NCBI RefSeq assembly: GCF_031143425.1
Contig: NC_090448.1
Span: forward strand, 537,248,313 to 537,312,312
Source: Pleurodeles waltl
Taxonomy: Eukaryota > Chordata > Amphibia > Caudata > Salamandridae
Reading direction: 5' to 3'
DNA length: 64,000 bases
Part shown: in pieces, positions 23,991-33,768 of the stretch
Position numbering within the stretch: position 1 is the first letter of the stretch
Layout of the letters: each line of letters begins with the position of its first letter
The notes under the pieces: model-generated
What the model saw: only the letters and a program-made list of their open reading frames with translations
Databases searched by the model: none
What the model was told of the DNA's origin: nothing
Made by a program: the position numbers and the translations under genes

Positions 23991-24740
23991 GTCCCACCAA
24001 CCCACTAGAACAATGGTTTAATTCCTTTGCATGCGACAAAGCCAACATCTCAGAGGCAGAAGCGTCAATACAGGATTCTGACTTGGTGGGGATGGCTAAG
24101 TCGGGGCACCAAAAATGCAGACACCTAGGAGAGAAGGCCACTAACAGGTGGGCAGAGATTAGAGGGATGCACATTCCACTAGATGTGATTAAAACAGTTA
24201 TCATTCAGTGTCCTATTTGTCAACACACACAACAGAGATCTGTCCCACAAACTGTCGAAGGTCAGTTGAGGACAGGGAAGTAGCCAGGGCAGATATGGCA
24301 AATTGATTAAATTGGGCCACTACCAAATAGTCACTGGTGTCAATATGCCTGCACGGTGGTGTATACTTATTCTGGATATCTGATTGCGTTCCCATGCAAA
24401 CATACTACTCAGTTTAACACCATCAAAATTCTGCACTTGTTAATGTTGTATTACAGAGTCCCACTTCAGTTCCAGAGCAGAGCAACAATGGGCCTCATTT
24501 AAAGGTAAATTGGTGTAATAGTATTGTTCACAACACAACACAGAATGGATGTATCATATTCCATATTACCCACAAGCTGTAGGATTGATTGAGAGAATGA
24601 ATGGTTTACTAAAAGCCCAATTACGAAAACTACCTGACGGCAACCTGAGGTATTGGAGAGATCATTTGAATGAGGCCTTGTTGATAATTAATAATAGACC
24701 CTTGACAAATGCAGAAACACCATTAATGTGAATGTTAACC
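23991..24740 (+). pseudogene. pol: Integrase remnant with mutated active site
   Basis: An H-H-C-C zinc-binding module is visible (G-H-Q-K-C-R-H and C-P-I-C, 24,110-24,230). It is followed by W-Q-I-D, which holds the first catalytic aspartate (about 24,300, with a stop close by), and I-G-P-L-P. At 24,481-24,492 the S-D-N-G box reads S-N-N-G, so the second catalytic aspartate is replaced by asparagine. The glutamate helix (Y-H-I-P-Y-Y-P and G-L-I-E-R-M-N-G) lies at 24,549-24,620 in a 60-codon frame. Integrase would join viral DNA to the host genome; this copy is inactive. Confidence 0.85.
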
Positions 24741-24824
24741 CCAGTATTACAGATACAACCCCATGTAGCAACAAATACCACCATGTTTTGGGAGACAAAA
24801 ACAGGAGACTTAGCTCCATACTGA

Positions 24825-25216
24825 GTAACACCAGAATCTGCAGGTTTTGATTTGTATGCTTTGAACATGTACAGATTGAACCTACGAGACATTGTGCTTA
24901 TTGAAACAGGTGTTGGGATACAGTTTCCCCTAGAGCATTTCTGATTGATTGCCCCTCGATCTGGTTTGGCACTCAGAGGTATGCAGGTCTTGGGAGGATG
25001 ATCAATGCAGACTACCAAGGAGAAATGAAAACCATTTTACTGAACAGTGGAGACGCTGATTTGATAATACAACCTGGAGACAGAAGTTCTTAGATTGTCA
25101 TCATTCCAGTGTATGGAAGAATAGTTAAAAAGGGGACTGCCCCTGCCCTTTTGACAGTGTGTGGGGAGGGAGGCTTTGGATCAACTACAAAAATCCCAGT
25201 GCTATGGTGTGGGTAG
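24825..25216 (+). pseudogene. dUTPase domain downstream of integrase
   Basis: All five trimeric dUTPase motifs are readable in order, across one frameshift and a few stops: A-G-F-D-L-Y-A (about 24,840), P-R-S-G-L-A-L (about 24,953), N-A-D-Y-Q-G-E (about 25,005), G-D-R followed by I-V-I-I-P (about 25,075-25,110), and the Gly-rich C-terminal G-E-G-G-F-G-S-T (about 25,165-25,185). The enzyme hydrolyses dUTP to dUMP and limits uracil in reverse-transcribed DNA. Its position after integrase is the ERV-L arrangement, not that of betaretroviruses or lentiviruses. At least two stops and one frameshift disable it. Confidence 0.85.
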
Positions 25217-25299
25217 AATCCCCAAATGGTCCTCCTAAACCAGCAGAAATCATAGCCAATGGCAAAAGCAATGTTTTTTTTGTCATAAAACCAGGAGAT

Positions 25300-26422
25300 G
25301 AGACAAGCGAGTAAGTGCCAGCTGATAAATGTTATTTGCAAGAATGATCAGACTTGTCTTTTTTACAGAACATACTATGAGGTGTCTTTGTGCTAGCTGT
25401 TCTGAGTGGTCTCCCTTTGGATGCATCCGTGTTGTGACCAACAGCACCGATCGACACCTCTGCTGAACCGACCAGAGAAAGTATGGATTTATCAGGCACA
25501 AACTGTGCTGAACAGGTCAGATTTCTGCATAACAAATATGGAAAGTACCGTTGATGTCATTTCCATCTGCCTGGTGGTGATTCCAACTCCCATCAGTGTT
25601 CTACTGCAAATATTTAATGCCACCAACAAGGATGGAGTGGTGGAAGAAAGTGATACGTTGACACACTTTACACTTTATGAATACTGCTGGTTTTGCCAAG
25701 AGACAACGGATGAAAATTGGATAATCTGACACAAGTGATCACTTACAATATTACTGCTGGTGATGTCTGCTACAACTTAATCTGTGACACTTACAAAATC
25801 GGAAAGTATGCTCAAATGAGCCTTTAAGCAACCATGGAGTCTCCTCAAGAGATCCTGTGGAAACAAGTACTATGTCAACAAAGAAGTGATAAAACGTATA
25901 GAAATGTAAATAACAGCATGTCTTGTAAGAAGATAGTGACTGCTGCTAGTCACATCAAGCATGTTAAATTACCTGTTGGATGGTTATTTTCTTGTGGAAA
26001 TATCACTTATACGTACATTCCTGCCAATATAACTGGAGGACCGTGTACATTTATGCGGTTAGAACTCATGATATTTCCATTTCACTCCATATTATGTACT
26101 AGAAACACAAGGTTTCAGTTAATATCTATATCAGAATATGTAAGCTTAGGTTTTTCTATGGTAGGAGTTCCAGGATTAGCTTTCTATAATACTCAAGTAA
26201 TTAACAACCTAGCATGTTTGATGGTTAAAACATTAACCACACATCTATTGCTTTAGCAGAGCTATTACTAGATATGTGATGCACTAGAAAAGCTGCATTG
26301 CAAAACAGGGCAGCCATTGACTACTTGCTATTAAAGCACGATCATGGTTGCTCAGACTTTGAAGGGATGTGTTGTTTTAACTTGTCAGATCATTCTAAGT
26401 CTATCCAATCTCACATTGAAGC
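25300..26422 (+). pseudogene. env: Gamma-type env remnant, SU and first part of TM
   Basis: A 140-codon frame at 25,834-26,256 shows N-glycosylation sites, Cys pairs and the S-C-G-N-I-T and P-A-N-I-T-G-G-P-C phrases seen near the SU-TM boundary of gamma-type retroviral Env. Downstream, after a frame change, a leucine/alanine heptad segment leads to a CX6CC cysteine motif encoded at 26,349-26,375. That motif marks TM subunits that bond covalently to SU. Env would mediate receptor binding and membrane fusion. The frame has several breaks and is cut at 26,422 by the Gmr1-like element. The membrane anchor resumes at 35,991. Confidence 0.8.
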
Positions 26423-28689
26423 TGTTAGAAATAGGGTCTTTGGTTGGTAGTCAGGTTATCCCCTGTCCAAGCAAGGACCCTCACTCTAGTCAGGGTAAAG
26501 GAGAATCACCCTCAGTTAACCCCCGCTCACCCCCTTGGTAGCTTGGCACAAGCAGGCAGGCTTAACTCCAGAGTTTTAGGTGTAAAGTATTTGTACCAAC
26601 ACACACAGTAACGCAATGAAAACACTACAAAATTACACAACACAGGTTTAGAAAAATAGGAAGTATTTATCTAAACAAAACAAGACCAAAAAGACAAAAA
26701 TCCAACATACACAAGTCAAGTTATTAATTTTAAAAGCAAAGGAGTCTTAAATCCTTTTGTAAACAGATAAAACACTTTTAGCGTTGGAAAGTACCTGGGA
26801 AGAGTCGAAATAACACGCACGGGTGAGTGTGCATCGAAAAAGGTAAGCGATGGGTTGATTTCTCAACCGAAAGCGAGACCATGCGTCGTTTCTCCTTCTC
26901 TGGTCGGGTCAGTGTGCGTTGTTTTTCCTCCCTGCAGGGGAGCGATGCATCGATCCGGGCAGCACTCGGGCCTGGGCAGGCGTTGGGTAGTTTTTCCACG
27001 CCCAGCAAGGGTTGCGTGGAAAATCCTGCCACACGGCGTTAACAAAACCACGCTGTGTGAGTTGCGATGTTACCAGCCTCCGATAGCGATGCAGCACGTC
27101 GTTTCTCCAGCCGCATGCATCGATCTTCCAGCCGCGCTGTAGGCGGTGCGTTAATTTCAGCCGCGGAGCCGGCAGCGCGTCGTTTCTTCAGCCGCGTCTC
27201 GGAGGTCGCATCGGAAATTTCCCCATATGTAGGTCAGTGCAGGGATTTTCTGTCTTGGTCTGCCAGTTTCACCTGTCAAGGTCCCAGGAACTGGTTAGGG
27301 CACCACTTTGCATGGCAGGAGTCTCAGCAGAGACTCCAGGTGCTGGCAGGGGAAGTCTTTGATGGCCCTGAGACTTCAACAACAGGAGGCAAGCTCAGGA
27401 AAAGCCCTTGGAGATTTCCTCACAAGCAGGAAGGCACACAAAGTCCAGTCTTTGTCACCTGGCACAGGCAGAAGCAGCAACTACAGGATAGCTCCACAAA
27501 GCACAGTCTCAGGCAGGGCAGCACTTGTTCTCAACTCTTCAGCTGTTCTCCAGGCAGAGGTTCCTCTTGCTGTCCAGAAGTGATCTAAAGTCTGTGGTTT
27601 TGGGTGCCCTTCTTATATCCATTTGGCCTTTAAAGTAGGCTTACTTCAAAGGAAAGTTTCTCTTGCTTGTGAAATCCTGCCTTACCCAGGCCAAGCCCCA
27701 AACACACACCAGGGGTTGAAGATTGCATTGTGTGGGGACAGGCACAGCCCTTTCAGGTGTAAGTGACCACTCCTCCCCTCCCTCCTAGCACAGATGGCTC
27801 ATCAGGATATGCAGGCTATACCCCAGCTCCCTTTGTGTCACCGTCTAGAGAGCGGTGCCAACAGCCCAACTGTCAAACTGACCCAGACAGGGAATCCACA
27901 AACAGGCAGAGACACAGAATGGTTTAAGCAAGAAAATGCCCACTTTCTAAAAGTGGCATTTTCAAACACACAATCTTAAAACCAACTTTACTAAAATATG
28001 TATTTTTAAATTGTGAGCTCAGAGACCCCAAACTCCACATATCTCTCTACTCCCAAAGGGAATCTACGCTTTAATCATTTTTAAAGGCAGCCTCCATGTT
28101 AACCTATGAGAGAGATTGGCCTTGCAATAGTGAAAACCGAATTTGGCAGTATTTCACTGTCAGGACATATAAAACACATTAGTATATGTCCTACCTTAAA
28201 CATACACTGCACCCTGCCCACGGGGCTACCTAGGGCCTACCTCAGGGGTGTTTTACATATAAGGAAAGGGAAGGTTTAAGCCTGGCAATTGGGCACACTT
28301 GCCAAGTTAAATTGGCAGTTTAAAACTGCACACACAGACACTGCAGTGGCAGGTCTGAGACATGATTACAACGCTACTAAAGTGGGGGGGCACAACCAGG
28401 GCTGCAGTACCACTAGTAGCATTTGAGTTACAGTCCCTGGGCACCTCTAGTGCACTGTACTAGGGACGTATAAGTAAATCAAACATGCCAATCATGGAGA
28501 TCCAATTACATAAACATTTTATATAGGAGCACTTGCACTTTTACCAGTGGTTAGCAGTGGTAAAGGGCTAAAGTGGTAAAGTGCCCAGAGTGACAAAAAC
28601 AGCAAAAACAGAGTCCAGCACACATCAACAACCTGGGAGACAGAGGCAAAAAGTTAGGGGAGACCACACCAAGGATGCCAAGTTTAACA
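26423..28689 (-). repeat. 3' LTR of the Gmr1-like element
   Basis: It starts TGTTAGAAAT and ends GTTTAACA on the plus strand. It matches the LTR at 33,769-35,990 along its whole length, with scattered substitutions and small indels. The differences are frequent enough by eye (roughly one in fifteen over the first 200 bases) to mean an old insertion. A CpG-rich core with repeated GCGTCGTTTCTC-type phrases lies at about 26,815-27,240. Confidence 0.92.
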
Positions 28690-28703
28690 TGTGTCCCCCC
28701 CAG
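28690..28703 (-). promoter_or_regulatory. Polypurine tract of the Gmr1-like element
   Basis: On the minus strand a run of seven G followed by ACACA lies directly before the TGTTAAAC start of the 3' LTR. This is the expected position of the plus-strand DNA primer. Confidence 0.65.
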
Positions 28704-28720
28704 CTGAAAGTTGGGAGCAA

Positions 28721-29643
28721 CTACCCAACCTCATGGGAGTTCTCCTCACTAAGGCAGAAGAATCTGGACAGACCATCAGCATTGGCGTGTTCTGTGCCAG
28801 GGCGGTGTTCCAACGTAAAGTCCATCCCCTGTAGGGTAATGGACCACCTCAACAGTTTTGGATTCTCACCCCTCATCTGCATTAACCATCTGAGGGGTCT
28901 GTGGTCGGTCTGAACCCGGAAGTGAGTCCTAAACAAGTAGGGCCTTAGCTTCTTCAGCGCCCAGACCACAGCAAAAGCTTCACATTCTATGGCAGTCCAC
29001 CTAAGTTCCCTGGGAAGTAACCTCCTGCTAATGAAGGCTACGGGTTGATGTAGCCTCTCTTCATTAAGCTGTGAGAGTACTGCTCTAATACCATGCTCTG
29101 AGGCGCCTGTTACCATGCTCTGAGGCATCTGTCCTTGGAGTAGTCAGGTGCCTTCAGCACAGGTGCTGTGCACATGGCAGCCTTCAGGGCATCAAAAGCT
29201 GTCTGGCAAGCCTTTGTCCTGATCACCTTCTTTGGTTGCTTCTTAGAAGTCAACTCAGTCATGGGGGTAACAATGGTACCATACCCCTTGACAAACCTCC
29301 TGTAGTAGCCAGTGCGGCCTAAAAAGGCTCTCACCTCAGTCTGGGTTGTAGGAGGCTCCCAAGCCAGAATGGTGTCAATTTTTTGGTGTAGGGGTGCCAC
29401 CTGGCCACTCCCTACATAGTGTCCCAAGTACACCACAGAACCCTGCCCTATTTGGCACTTGCTTGCCTTAATAGTGAGGCCTGCCTTTTGCAGGGCCTCT
29501 AACACTCTGCAGAAGTGTTGCAGATGTTCCTCCCATGTGGAACTAAAAACAGCAATGTCATCCAGGTAGGCGGCACTGAACTCACCCAGCCCAGCCAACA
29601 CCTGGTTGACCAACCTCCGAAAGGTGGCAGGGGCATTCTTCAT
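28721..29643 (-). pseudogene. pol: Gmr1-like RT C-terminus and RNase H
   Basis: One frame (29,643-29,110) begins in the RT palm with N-A-P-A-T-F and contains the catalytic Y-L-D-D-I box (about 29,570), then Y-L-G-H and the connection region with F-L-G-R-T-G-Y-Y-R-R-F. A second frame (29,128-28,721) is RNase H. Its first acidic box reads T-G-A-S where T-D-A-S is expected, so the catalytic aspartate has become glycine; E-A-F-A-V-V-W-A-L and T-D-H-R-P-L remain. The domain ends close to the polypurine tract, so RNase H is the last pol domain. Confidence 0.9.
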
Positions 29644-30743
29644 TCAAAATGGCATCACTTTAAATTGAAAGTGCCCATCTGGGATAGAAAATGTGGACCT
29701 CTCCTTGACCCCCTCAGTCAAGGCAATCTGCCAATACCCAGGCGTTAAGTCAAATGTGCTGAGGTAGGTGGCAGCTTCCAACCGATCTATGAGCTCATCA
29801 GCTCGGGGGATGGGGTGCGCATCAGTCTTACTGACCACATTGAGTCCCCGGAAGTCCACACAGAACCGGAGTTTTGGAGTGGCACCAGGTGCAGCAGCCT
29901 CTGGGACTAATACCACAGGGCTGGCCCAAGGACTGCTGGAATGCTCAATAACCCCTAGGGCTAACATCTTGGCTACCTCATCCGTAATGCTAGCCCTGAC
30001 CTTGTCAGTCAACCTGTAAACTTTCTGTTTAATGGGTGCACTGTCCCCAGTGTCCACATCATGTGTGCACAAGTGTGTGAACCTTGGGATCAAGGAAAAC
30101 AGGGAGGTGAACTGTCCCAACACCCCGTGACAGTCCCTCTGCTGCTCTGCAGTCAGGGAGGGGGAGAGGATCACTCTCTCCACAGACCCATCTTTTTCTC
30201 CTGCAGCGAGGAGGTCAGGAAGAGTCTCACTCTCCTCCTCATCATCTGTTGCAAGGAGCATGGACAGTTCAGTTCGCTCAAAGTGTGGCTTGAGTGGGTT
30301 AACATGTAGGACTAAAGGGTTCCTGGAAGGCTGCAAGTCCACCAGATAGGTGACTTCACTCTTGCACTCCACCACCTCAAAAGGCCCAGTCCACTTGTCT
30401 TGGAGTGCCCTTTGCTCCACTGGTGCCATCACCCACACTTTTTGACCAGGTTGAAACTCGACCAGAGGGGCATTCCGGTCATACCACCATTTCATATTCT
30501 CCTGGCTTGCATCTAGGTTCTCCTGTGCGAGACTCCTGAATCGGGCAGTCTGGTTTCCCAGAGCCAGCATGTAGCTAAATACATCCTGGGGGGTTTACTA
30601 GGAGCTTTTTCCAAAGCCTCCGTCACCAGACTTGAAGGTCCCCTCACAGGGTGGCCATAGATCAGCTCAAAGGGACTAAACCCAAGTCCCTTTTGAGGCA
30701 CCTCCCTGTAAGCGAACAGAAAGCATGGCAAGAGGATGTCCAC
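29644..30743 (-). pseudogene. pol: Gmr1-like integrase C-terminus fused to reverse transcriptase
   Basis: A continuous 308-codon frame (30,570-29,644) starts with an integrase C-terminal segment (W-Y-D-R-N, then P-G-Q-K-V-W-V, then K-W-T-G-P-F-E-V) and passes through an acidic linker. It then enters RT with K-V-Y-R-L, G-V-I-E-H-S-S-S-P-W-A-S-P-V-V-L-V, the F-C-V-D-F-R-G-L-N box and T-F-D-L-T-P-G-Y-W-Q-I. Integrase and RT on one frame, integrase first, fixes the domain order directly. The preceding frame (30,743-30,513) holds the last part of the integrase core. The RT frame stops at 29,644, where palm motifs continue after a frame change. Confidence 0.93.
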
Positions 30744-31577
30744 TTCCGCCTCAAGGGCTCTGACAGGCCCATAATTATGCCTTTCAAGGTGCGGTTGAAT
30801 CTCTCAACCAGACCATTGTTTTGAGGGTGGTAAGTGGTGGTGAACTTGCAGCTTACCCCACACTCCTTCCACAGAGACTTCTCATATATAGATATGAAGT
30901 TGGTATCCCCTATCAGATTCCACTTCCTCAGGGAATCCCATGCGGATAAAAACCCCCATCAATGCATGACCCACCACAGGGGAAGTGATTGACCTCAGAG
31001 GAATGGCTTCTGGGTACCGGGTGGCATGGTCCACCAAGACCAGGATGAACCTGTTGCCCATGGCTGTCTTGGGATCCAGAGGCCCCACAATGTCAATACC
31101 AACCCTTTCAAAGGGAGCACTAACAACAGGAAAAGGTTGGAGGGGAGCCTTACATTTCCTCCCACTCTTGCCACTTGCCTGACAAGTTTGGCAAGACCTA
31201 CAATGAGCATCAGAGTGCATGCGCATTAGGGGCCAGGAAAAGTGGGTGACAAACCTCTCAAAGGTCTTGTCCTGCCCCAAATGTCCTGCTAAAGGCACAT
31301 CATGAGCCAACCCCAGTAGGAAGGCCCTGAAGCACTGGGAGACCACCAGCACACGGGCTGACCCAGGCTCAGGAACCTTAGGCTCACTATACAGGAGGTC
31401 ATCCTCCCAGAAGATCAGGTGACAGCCTGGCTCCTTGTCAGCCACCTGGTCTGCAGCCTGCTGCAGCAAACCCTCCAGAGTGGGGCATGTCATCGGTGCT
31501 GCACAGAATGCTTCCTTGGTGGGGCCCCCTTCCTGCTGCCACTGCGACAGCTCAGGGACCTCCCCCAGTTCAGCCAT
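30744..31577 (-). pseudogene. pol: Gmr1-like integrase zinc finger and catalytic core
   Basis: The 231-codon frame has an H-H-C-C module (A-H-D-V-P-L-A-G-H and C-R-S-C-Q-T-C). It then shows G-I-D-I-V-G-P-L with the first catalytic aspartate, a D-H-A-T-R-Y-P segment, and E-S-D-R-G with the second. The frame ends soon after at about 30,882. The glutamate helix, L-V-E-R-F-N-R-T-L-K, can be read near 30,800 on the same strand. The enzyme inserts cDNA into the host genome. Its place upstream of RT is unusual for gypsy elements and diagnostic here. Confidence 0.9.
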
Positions 31578-31964
31578 CTGTTCCCCTGTGGGTTCTGGGG
31601 CGTCACCCTCAGGCTCCGCCTCCTCCTGGACCGTGGGAACTTCTGGGGCCAGTTTCCCATTCTCCCTGCCCTACCTCTTTTTGGCGGTCCCCTGGACCAC
31701 TGTTTCAGGCTCCAGGAGCTCTTGACCACCCTGACGGGCTACCATTGACCTGGTGGATATGCATACCCACCCAGGCAAACCCAACATCTCCAAGTGTGAC
31801 CTGTGTTCCACCTCCTTCCAAGGGGAATCCTCCAGGTCATTGCCAAGCAAACAATCTACAGGCATGGTTGGACTCACAGCTACCTTCAAGGGACCTGAGC
31901 CCCCCCCCCCTTTCAAAGGGAACCTGTGCCACTCTACACAGTTGCTCTGAGTTGTCCACTGCAA

Positions 31965-32543
31965 CTACTTGGTGCAGTACCCGGGGATCAATCTGCTCCC
32001 TTTAGACACCAGGTGACTCCTCACTGTAGTCACACTGGCTCCTGTGTCTCTCAGAGCCTCCACCCTCTGTCCATTGATGGTCACCCACTGCCTGTACTTC
32101 TTAGTGTTCTCAGGCACTAGGGTTCTCTGAACCATCTCACTGTCCCCTAGTGAGACAAGGGTCATCTCAGCTGGCTCCCACCCACCTGGAACCAATTCCT
32201 CCCCAAGCGCTACACTAGCCAAACCCTGGGACTGCGCACCAGTGGGTGCCGGTGTACTCTTGGGGCATTTGGGGTTCCCCATCACATGACCCACTTCGTT
32301 ACATGCATAACACTTACGTGGGGGACCCCCTGCCACTGGTTTCCCTTTGGAGAACCATTGCTTCTTCTCAATGGGGGGCTGGGAATCTTTACCCTGGGAA
32401 TCAGATTGGGGCCCTTTATAGAACTGCCCCTGTTTACCCTTACCCCCCTTTCTTCTGAGAGGGACCCTGCCCACCCTTGGCGTGGTCTCCCCCATACCTC
32501 TTTTGGACCCTGGTGCTCTCCTAGCGGTCCGCTTCCTGTGCAA
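31965..32543 (-). pseudogene. Gmr1-like nucleocapsid zinc knuckle and protease
   Basis: A 192-codon frame starts with a basic, Gly/Lys/Gln-rich stretch. It is followed by a zinc knuckle, C-Y-A-C-N-E-V-G-H and a last Cys seven residues on (CX2CX4HX6C, two residues longer than the usual last spacing). Its end carries an aspartic protease active site, A-L-R-D-T-G-A-S. The protease would process the polyprotein. The region down to 31,578 holds the rest of the protease in broken frames. Confidence 0.85.
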
Positions 32544-33523
32544 GCTTCCTGGGATCAGTCAGCTTGCTGTCAATTAGGTGCTGGCACAGCTCTGGAAAAC
32601 ATAAACTGTACAAGTGCTCCCAAGCAATCAAATTGTAAAGTCCCTCATACGTTGTTACCTTACTGCCCTTCACCCAACCATCCTGTGAACTGCAGAATGA
32701 ATCAACACACTCCAACCATGTTTGGGATTCCTTCTTCTTATAGGACCTGAACTTGTCCTTATACTGCTCAGGGGTGAGACCATATCTTGCCAGTAGGGCA
32801 TCCTTTATGATAGAGAAAGTGAGCCCCTGAGAACCCCTAAGAATGTCAGAGTATCCCTCCCCTCTACCTCAAAGTGCATTCACAGACCCACCCCCCAATG
32901 AGCTTCAGGAACCAGATTCATGTGGAGAGCAGACTCATACCCTTTGAACCACAAGTATATGTCATCCTCCCTCTTGTAATCCTTCACTAGGTCTTTTGGA
33001 ATGTGTACCCTCCTCTCAAGCTGCACTGTGCTGTTGCTGCAACCATCTCTGCTGGACTGGCGCCTATAATCTACCTCTCTCAAACTAAGCTCATAAGCCA
33101 GCAGTAGCTTCTTCTCCTCAAGGGCCATCTTGAACTTGAGCTTCTCTAGCTCCAATTGGTACTCTCTCTCTCTGCCTGTCTGTCCTGTAACTCTTCAGGG
33201 GTCAGACCCTTGGAGGACACACTGCTACCTGCCCTGGAGACTCTCTCCCTGGACATAAGAGGCCCACCCACTATACCATTGTGAATGGATTGCTCCTCTT
33301 CCTTCTCCTCCTGCTCCTCCTCCTCCTCCTCCTCTGTGTGCCCCTCTGCTTCTTTGGCTGTCACCCAGGTGCTCAGCCCCTTTTGCAGCTCCTCCTTCTT
33401 GGCGGAGCCCTTAATTGGACAGGCAAAATCCTTACAGAACTAATTCAACTTAGCCACTGTATAGCTCTCTAGTTTCCCTAGGTCAAAAGCAGCTCCAGCT
33501 GATGCATCTCCAGATTGGTGCAT
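32521..33523 (-). pseudogene. gag: Gmr1-like gag with SCAN-like capsid segment
   Basis: The likely start is the ATG at 33,523, about 245 bases after the 5' LTR. The first 50 residues (L-E-S-Y-T-V-A-K-L then K-K-E-E-L-Q-K-G-L) resemble a SAP-like fold, with a stop at codon 28. A Glu-rich stretch encoded by GAG repeats follows (33,290-33,350), then a charged helix (33,155-32,880) with Y-L-W-F-K-G-Y. The C-terminal part (32,760-32,521) contains E-S-Q-T-W-L, L-I-A-W-E-H and C-F-P-E-L in the spacing of a SCAN domain, the dimerisation module whose vertebrate form derives from gag of this group. Frameshifts interrupt it. Confidence 0.8.
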
Positions 33524-33750
33524 GATGAAAAGTCAACAAGGTGCAAAGTTCCATAGGCAGAAAAGAAGTTCCCAGTGAAGTTCAAGAAAAGTCAATCAAG
33601 GGATCAGCCACAAAATTAGAACAAAAAACAGTCCTCAGAAAAAAGAAACAAAATCACAAGACAAGTAGTATGTGGTCACGTAGTGGTCTGAACTCAAAAC
33701 AGTAGTGTACACTTAATCACTGTATGTCAAGTACAAATACAAGTCCAATC

Positions 33751-33767
33751 CCAACCGCTGATCACCA
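33751..33767 (-). promoter_or_regulatory. Primer binding site of the Gmr1-like element
   Basis: On the minus strand, TTGGTGATCAGCGG follows directly after the CA end of the 5' LTR. It starts with TGG, the complement of a tRNA CCA end. The tRNA species was not identified. Confidence 0.6.
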
Positions 33768-33768
33768 A

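Noticed and set aside
25834..26256. The env frame as a domesticated host fusogen
   Set aside because: The frame is short, env is cut by a 9.57-kb insertion and broken by several stops and frame changes, so no complete product is possible.
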